The notes beneath the pieces are model-generated. The model was not told the origin of the DNA and ran no database searches. It saw only the letters and a program-made list of their open reading frames with translations. A DNA stretch of 47,889 nt, taken from the NCBI GenBank assembly GCA_964615935.1, contig CAZTTG010000049.1, positions 1 through 47,889 of the forward strand. Reading direction: 5' to 3'. The translations under genes and the position numbers were made by a program. This stretch comes from CAZTTG01 sp964615935. Lineage in GTDB: Bacteria > Planctomycetota > UBA1135 > GCA-002686595. Below, in pieces: positions 43,031-47,889 of this stretch. Every line of letters begins with the position of its first letter. The first letter of the stretch is position 1.

Positions 43031-44947
43031 ATGCGGAGGCTCAGGGCCATGAGTGGAGAGGCGAACCTCGCAATAGACCGCAGTCGGGTCACGATCCACG
43101 TGAATGGGCAAGGCGTGGACCCAGCAGCCGGCTTCCTGCCTGCCCCGCGCCCGAAAGGGGAGGTGGGGGCCAGGAGGCGGCCCACGGCATGGAGAGTGCT
43201 GGCCGCGCTGGCAGGGGCGGCGGTCCTTGCGCTTGCAGGACACACGGCCCTCTTCGCCGCTCCGCCGCAGTGCGGCTCGGGAACCACCGAGCGGGTCAGC
43301 GTCAGCTCGAGCGGGGTCCAGGGGAGTGGGACGTCGTCCAACGGCTCAGGTTCCCTCTCCGCAAGCGGCCGTTACGTGGTGTTCTCGAGTGAGGCCTCGA
43401 ATCTCGTGCAGGGCGACACCAACTTGAAGAAGGACGTCTTCGTGCGTGACCGCCTTGCCGGCCAGACGACCCGCGTGAGCGTCAGCTCGAGCGGAGTGCA
43501 AGGCAACCGCAACTCGTCCGGGGGCTACATCACTCCGGACGGTCGATACGTCGGTTTCGGGAGCGATGCCTGGAACCTGGTGGGCGGAGACACCAACTGG
43601 ATGGACGACGTGTTCGTCCACGACCGCCAGACAGGGGAGACGAATCGGGTCAGCGTCAGCTCAGAGGGCGATCAAGGCAACGGAGGCTCCTACGGTGGAA
43701 TGCTGTCCGCGGATGGCCAGTACGCCGCCTTTGCGAGCTACGCGTCCAATCTCGTGCCGAGGGACACGAACGGGTACTGGGACATCTTCGTGCACGACCG
43801 CGAGAGCGGGGAGACGAGGCGGGTGAGCGTGAGCTCCGGGGGGGAGGAGGCGAACGGGTACTGCAACTATCCCGCGATTTCCGACAACGGGCGATATGTG
43901 GCATTCGGCAGCGCAGCCTCGAATCTCGTGTCTGGAGACACGAATGGGCACTGGGACGTCTTCGTTCATGACCGCGAGACCGGTCAGACGACCAGGGTGA
44001 GCGTGGATTCCGGCGGGTTGCAGGGCAACAGCGTTTCTGCCTACCCATCCGTATCTGCCGGCGGTCGATACGTCGCGTTCGAGAGCGATGCGGCCAACTT
44101 GATATCGGGTGACACGAATAACAAGTCCGACGTGTTCGTGCATGATCGGCAGACCGGTGCGACGACACGCGTTAGCATCAGCACCGCCGGCGCACAGGGC
44201 GACAGCTACTCGATGGAACCGTGCATTTCAGCGGACGGTCTCCGGGTGGCCTTCGAGAGCTTCGCCAGCAATCTGGTCGCGGGAGACACGAACGGGGCCA
44301 CTGACGTTTTCGTCCACGACCGCCACACCGGGGAGACCTGGAGAGCGAGCGTCAGCTCGGCCGGCGTACAGGGCAACTCTACCTCCGACCGCGTCGCCAT
44401 CTCCGCGGACGGCCGATGCGTCTCGTTCGCCAGCTACGCCGATAACCTCGTGCCCGGGGACACGAACTGGAAGAAGGACGTCTTCGTACGCGACTGCGGG
44501 CCGCCCACCCTGCCCGTTGTCTACTGCATCGCCAAGACGAACTCGCTGGGCTGCACCAGCGCAATCGGGTTCTCGGGCACTCCCAGTGCGACCGCCGGCA
44601 GTGGGTTCCAGGTCGATGCTGCCAACGTCTTCAGCCACAAGAGCGGTCTGCTGTTCTACGGTTTGCGCGGCTCGACGCTGATCCCCTTCCAGGGCGGCTG
44701 GCTCTGCGTTTGGCCGCCGCTTCGGCGCACGCCGGTGCAGGGCTCCGGCGGCCTCCTGCCGCCGCCCTCGAGGGACTGCACCGGGGTCTTCTCCTTCGAC
44801 TTCAACGCCTGGATCGCGAGCGGCGCGGACCCGGCCCTGGTGGCCGGCCAGGAGGTGTGGGCGCAGTACTGGAGCCGGGATCCGGGCTTCCCGCCTCCTG
44901 AGGGCAGCAACCTGACCGACGCCCTGGCCTTCGCGATCCAGCCGTGA
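43031..44947 (+). CDS. Exported seven-bladed beta-propeller protein (TolB/PD40-like repeats) with Cys-containing C-terminal domain
   Basis: This 638-residue secreted protein has an extended n-region and signal segment (AALAGAAVLALAGHTALFAAP). Seven consecutive repeats of about 58 residues follow, each with RVSVSS-x-G-x-QGN, a DGRYVAF-like strand, NLV-x-GDTN and DVFVHDR-x-TG. Seven copies would close one full propeller. The GDTN segment with its Asp and Asn could bind calcium. The remaining about 140 residues form a separate domain with four cysteines (YCIAKTNSLGC, WLCVWPP, RDCTG) and end in WAQYWSRDPG and LTDALAFAI. The same tail is seen in the gene at 42147 and as a relic at 6120-6276. The molecular role is unknown; surface binding or adhesion is plausible. 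Confidence 0.88.
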   Translation: MRRLRAMSGEANLAIDRSRVTIHVNGQGVDPAAGFLPAPRPKGEVGARRRPTAWRVLAALAGAAVLALAGHTALFAAPPQCGSGTTERVSVSSSGVQGSGTSSNGSGSLSASGRYVVFSSEASNLVQGDTNLKKDVFVRDRLAGQTTRVSVSSSGVQGNRNSSGGYITPDGRYVGFGSDAWNLVGGDTNWMDDVFVHDRQTGETNRVSVSSEGDQGNGGSYGGMLSADGQYAAFASYASNLVPRDTNGYWDIFVHDRESGETRRVSVSSGGEEANGYCNYPAISDNGRYVAFGSAASNLVSGDTNGHWDVFVHDRETGQTTRVSVDSGGLQGNSVSAYPSVSAGGRYVAFESDAANLISGDTNNKSDVFVHDRQTGATTRVSISTAGAQGDSYSMEPCISADGLRVAFESFASNLVAGDTNGATDVFVHDRHTGETWRASVSSAGVQGNSTSDRVAISADGRCVSFASYADNLVPGDTNWKKDVFVRDCGPPTLPVVYCIAKTNSLGCTSAIGFSGTPSATAGSGFQVDAANVFSHKSGLLFYGLRGSTLIPFQGGWLCVWPPLRRTPVQGSGGLLPPPSRDCTGVFSFDFNAWIASGADPALVAGQEVWAQYWSRDPGFPPPEGSNLTDALAFAIQP

Positions 44948-44958
44948 GTGGGATCCCG

Positions 44959-44985
44959 GCCGCCGCCGGGGGATTCCGCGGCGGC
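44959..44985. terminator. Hairpin between convergent genes
   Basis: GCCGCCGC (44959-44966) pairs with GCGGCGGC (44978-44985) around an 11-base loop, in the 63-base gap between the propeller gene and the oppositely oriented gene at 45011. It has no T tract. Confidence 0.4.
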
Positions 44986-45010
44986 TGGCATCCCCGGCGG
45001 GCTCGTCAGC

Positions 45011-47680
45011 TCAAGGGCCCTGCACAGGTCGAACCAGGGCGAAGGCCTCGCTGTTCTTCACCACCAGGATCCGCGTGTCGTCGCCCGGACTCTGGCCGAA
45101 CTCGTAGCTGCGGCAATCCTGCAGGTCCTTCGGATAGTCGCTCCTCCAGTAACCGGTGAAGGACAGCGTGTTCGCCGTTCCGCCCGGCCACTCGAGCTGG
45201 ATCATCTCCGGGCCGGCGGCGAAGTGCACGTAGCCGGCTCCCGAGGCGGGATTGGTGAGCAGGAACCGGCCATTGTATACCTTCGGAAGAGCGGTCGGAA
45301 ACACCGAGGGGAAGCCGAGGTGTTCGTGCTCGTAGGTCTGCTCGGGTATGGTGGTGACGTAGCCGGTGGCCTCGTTCCACTTGTAGATGCGGATCTGGCG
45401 GTGCTCCTTGTGTCCCGCTGGCGCATTGACGTAGGCGAACAGCCTGTCCCCGCTCTGGGCAATCCCTCCGACTACACGCTTCCTGCGGGGAGGCGCGGTC
45501 TCCACGAACACCACCTGTGGCGCCAAGATGTCCTGCGGTGGAGTGGCCGTCAGGCCCCTGAGGTCGACGACGAAGAACCCCTGCGGGAAGCTACAGAAGG
45601 CGAACTCCTTGGAGGTGGATAGGACCAGACTGCCGACGTACTTCTTGTCGGCGCCCGACTCGTCGATGATTGGAGTCATGGCGGTGGATACGTGGTCCCA
45701 CTGGAACGACTGGTCATTCCACTCATAGGCCAGCACCGCGTGCTGCCTATGCTCCGTCTGCGCCCCCCCAGCACCCCGGTTGGTGAGATTCGTGAGCACG
45801 AAGTGCTCCTGCCCGACCTCGAGGAAGACGACGTCGTTTCCATAGAAGGTCGCGGTCTCGATGTACGGGGGATGGTAGTGCACCCACCCCATGGCCTGCA
45901 GGGCGTCCTGATCGGGCTGGAAGAGTCGCGGTGGCCGCGGATTCCCGGCCGCATCGATCTCGAACTCCATGAAGTCGCCCTTGTTCGAGGCCGTGAAGAG
46001 CCGATACGGGAAGGGCTCCAGCGGCATGTGCCCGATCTCGATGTGCTCCGTCGCCCTCACGTCTCCGCTCCCCAGCGGGACCTCCGCGGGCATGTACGAA
46101 TCAGGGACAGCCTGGAAGGCGTACGGGGGATCGGCCGGCCCGCTGTACCGCACCACGCCGCCGAAGGTCGGCAGGTAGATGTCACACGGCGGAATGGCCA
46201 CCGCTCCGTCGCAGGACGAGATGCCGAAGTACTCGTCGACGAGCTCGACCGGATGGTCGTTGGTACTGACGTCCATGACCTTGCAGATGTGATCCGTCCG
46301 GGCATCCACCGCGGTCCACACGCTGGATACCGAGAGCGGATCGCCGGGCAGCAGGACGTGGATCAGGTCTCGCTGGCAGGCCTCTCCGTAGAGCTCGTTC
46401 TCCGTCCACGAGCAGGAGGGGACGTTCAGGTCGCAGACGTAGAAGGCCTCCTTGGTGACTGCGAAGAACCGCTTCCCCGGTTCCGTCGTCGCGAGCGGAT
46501 CGATCAGGACGTTGCGAATGTGCTGCTCCTCGTCCGGATCGACGCCGATCTGCTCGCTCGAGCCGACCCCGACCGTGAACGCATTCGTGACGTTCACCTT
46601 CTGGACCTGTCTCTTCCTTCCGCAGGCCACGTACATGTACCGGTCGCCGGAGGTGTCCGCAAAGACGTCCAGGCTCAGGGCCGTGTGGTTGTCCAGATTA
46701 TCGTCCGTCGGGTTCTGCTCCGGAAGGTCCGGGAAGGGGTTGAAGTAGGCGTACTCGCAGCCGGGGCCAGGCACGGTGTCGAAGGTGGGCGAGTTGAACT
46801 GCCCACCCTGGTCCAGATCGCAGAGCATCACCAGGGCCCTCGAGCGGTCCTCGATCTCCGGGCCGAACCCCACCACCTTGGACAGGACGTAGGCCATGAG
46901 CCTGCCGTCCAGGTCCTCCTGAATGCGCAGCCGGTGCAGCTTGTTCACCTTCAGAGCGTTGATCGGGTCACTTGGAACGGTCGAGACGAACCACCCACCG
47001 CCCAGCTCCAGGAACAGCTCGGGAGCCGAGGAGTGGTACTCGAGGACGGCCGGAGTGAGGCTGCTATCGGAGCGGATCACGACGATCCTCTTCGTGGTCA
47101 GCACGAAGACCCAGTCGATCGACCCGGGCCCGCCGTGCCAGACCTTCAGGTCCACCGGTTCTTCCCAGGGCTGCATGTGGTGCACCATGTTGCAGGAGCT
47201 CGGTGGGGGCGGACAGGTGTGCATGCACGCCAGCTCCAGGTAGCACTCCAGCAGCGGACTCCCGGGGCCGTTGGGAGTGGCGTAGGTCTCGCGGTAGAGC
47301 GCACTCTCGGTGAGGGTCCAGACCTGCTGCCGGTCCTCGTCGACCTCGATGGCAAGGATCTGCTCGTTGACCTCCGGATCCACGCTGTAGAAGACCATGT
47401 CCTCGGAGTGCATGCGCTGGCGATCGGCCGCGCGGATGGCCCAACGCACGCGGCCCTGGGCCAGCCAGACCCGCGCGGCGTAGGGATCGCCGGTCGCATC
47501 CGACTGACCGGCGAGGTCCAGAACCTTGCCGTCCTGGACCTCGGCCACGGTCGGTAGCTGTACCGCCTGCGCGGTCGCGCTTCGTCCCACGAAGGCGACC
47601 GCCAGCAGGCCCGCCGCCAGGAGAGTGATCCGGCCGCGCAGGCGCAGCGCACGGATCCTCCCCGTATCGAGTCGCTTCAT
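45011..47680 (-). CDS. Large secreted protein of unknown function
   Basis: The 889-residue product has a basic start and signal peptide (RITLLAAGLLAVAFVGRSATAQA). A strong GGAGGAGGA ribosome site precedes ATG 47680. The mature chain is rich in beta-strand-like and aromatic segments (VWTLTESALYRETY, WVFVLTTKRIVVI, RFFAVTKEAFYVCDL, HFVLTNLTN, EFAFCSFPQGFFVVDLRG), spaced as in irregular propellers. It has about ten cysteines, including CMHTC and SSCNM. No catalytic motif or named family is recognised. Codon and base use look less GC-extreme than the housekeeping genes, which may indicate acquisition or relaxed selection. It converges on the propeller gene and is probably an exported or surface-bound protein of the same class. 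Confidence 0.8.
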   Translation of the reverse strand: MKRLDTGRIRALRLRGRITLLAAGLLAVAFVGRSATAQAVQLPTVAEVQDGKVLDLAGQSDATGDPYAARVWLAQGRVRWAIRAADRQRMHSEDMVFYSVDPEVNEQILAIEVDEDRQQVWTLTESALYRETYATPNGPGSPLLECYLELACMHTCPPPPSSCNMVHHMQPWEEPVDLKVWHGGPGSIDWVFVLTTKRIVVIRSDSSLTPAVLEYHSSAPELFLELGGGWFVSTVPSDPINALKVNKLHRLRIQEDLDGRLMAYVLSKVVGFGPEIEDRSRALVMLCDLDQGGQFNSPTFDTVPGPGCEYAYFNPFPDLPEQNPTDDNLDNHTALSLDVFADTSGDRYMYVACGRKRQVQKVNVTNAFTVGVGSSEQIGVDPDEEQHIRNVLIDPLATTEPGKRFFAVTKEAFYVCDLNVPSCSWTENELYGEACQRDLIHVLLPGDPLSVSSVWTAVDARTDHICKVMDVSTNDHPVELVDEYFGISSCDGAVAIPPCDIYLPTFGGVVRYSGPADPPYAFQAVPDSYMPAEVPLGSGDVRATEHIEIGHMPLEPFPYRLFTASNKGDFMEFEIDAAGNPRPPRLFQPDQDALQAMGWVHYHPPYIETATFYGNDVVFLEVGQEHFVLTNLTNRGAGGAQTEHRQHAVLAYEWNDQSFQWDHVSTAMTPIIDESGADKKYVGSLVLSTSKEFAFCSFPQGFFVVDLRGLTATPPQDILAPQVVFVETAPPRRKRVVGGIAQSGDRLFAYVNAPAGHKEHRQIRIYKWNEATGYVTTIPEQTYEHEHLGFPSVFPTALPKVYNGRFLLTNPASGAGYVHFAAGPEMIQLEWPGGTANTLSFTGYWRSDYPKDLQDCRSYEFGQSPGDDTRILVVKNSEAFALVRPVQGP

Positions 47681-47840
47681 CGTTCCTCCTCCCGGCGGGA
47701 TGCCCCTGGCGGCGCGGAGGCGCGCGCTGAAGCAGCCCGCCCTTCTCCCGGTTCCCTCCAGCCCTCCCCGGAATCCGGGGTGCGCCTGCGAGCCAGGCGG
47801 GCGCCGATCGCCCCGGGAGAACGATCGGGGGCCGCCCGGT

Positions 47841-47889
<49 letters not shown>

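Overview
The window is GC-rich bacterial DNA (about 70% G+C by eye) and looks like one end of a metagenome or draft scaffold. It opens inside an integrase gene, contains a 100-N assembly gap, and ends in a 49-base poly-G run. The best guess for the host is Planctomycetota. This rests on the many sulfatase-fold lipoproteins, a Ser/Thr kinase fused to an FGE-like domain, and secreted seven-blade propeller proteins sharing a Cys-containing C-terminal domain that I associate with that phylum. Myxococcota or Acidobacteriota are not excluded.

Layout. 1-1102: the 3' part of a tyrosine recombinase next to the 3' end of a tRNA-Cys gene, a classic island border. 1197-5977: two alkaline-phosphatase-superfamily lipoproteins flanking a GT-C-like membrane protein with TPRs. 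6032-6450: a decayed gene and tRNA-Leu(UAA). 6473-11221 (minus): a kinase/Ig-like/FGE-like fusion, a gamma-carbonic-anhydrase/TrmO fusion, and a small His/Cys repeat lipoprotein. 11429-20989 (plus): a large redox block made of an Rrf2 Fe-S regulator, macro-domain protein, b-type cytochrome, HdrD/TmcB-like Fe-S protein with a fused receiver domain, double-PAS histidine kinase, stand-alone receiver, a large palindrome, and HdrC-, HdrB-, SdhB- and SdhA-like subunits of an E-type fumarate reductase or succinate dehydrogenase. 21063-28186: a metallophosphoesterase, pepA, ETF-quinone oxidoreductase, MoaD-MoaE fusion, ssb and a PilZ protein. 28197-35693 (minus): a translation and secretion cluster reading ffh, rpsP, an endonuclease-III-like protein with a histone-H1-like tail, maf, rpmE, prfA, a membrane protein and prmC. 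35802-41937: a second envelope locus with a canonical sulfatase, SGNH hydrolase, GT-C-like protein, hairpin repeat array and another Thr-type sulfatase-fold lipoprotein. 42147-47680: a seven-blade propeller protein, its one-blade deletion derivative, and a large secreted protein of unknown function.

How the parts fit. The redox block reads as a quinone-linked electron-transfer module. The membrane cytochrome passes electrons to or from a CCG-type Fe-S protein that carries its own phospho-receiver, with a dedicated Cys-rich PAS kinase, under an Fe-S transcription factor and next to a fumarate reductase. This is the best candidate for an undescribed regulatory arrangement. The two envelope loci pair GT-C-like membrane enzymes with sulfatase-fold proteins whose nucleophile position is Thr rather than Cys or Ser. 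That suggests group transfer onto surface glycans rather than sulfate ester hydrolysis.
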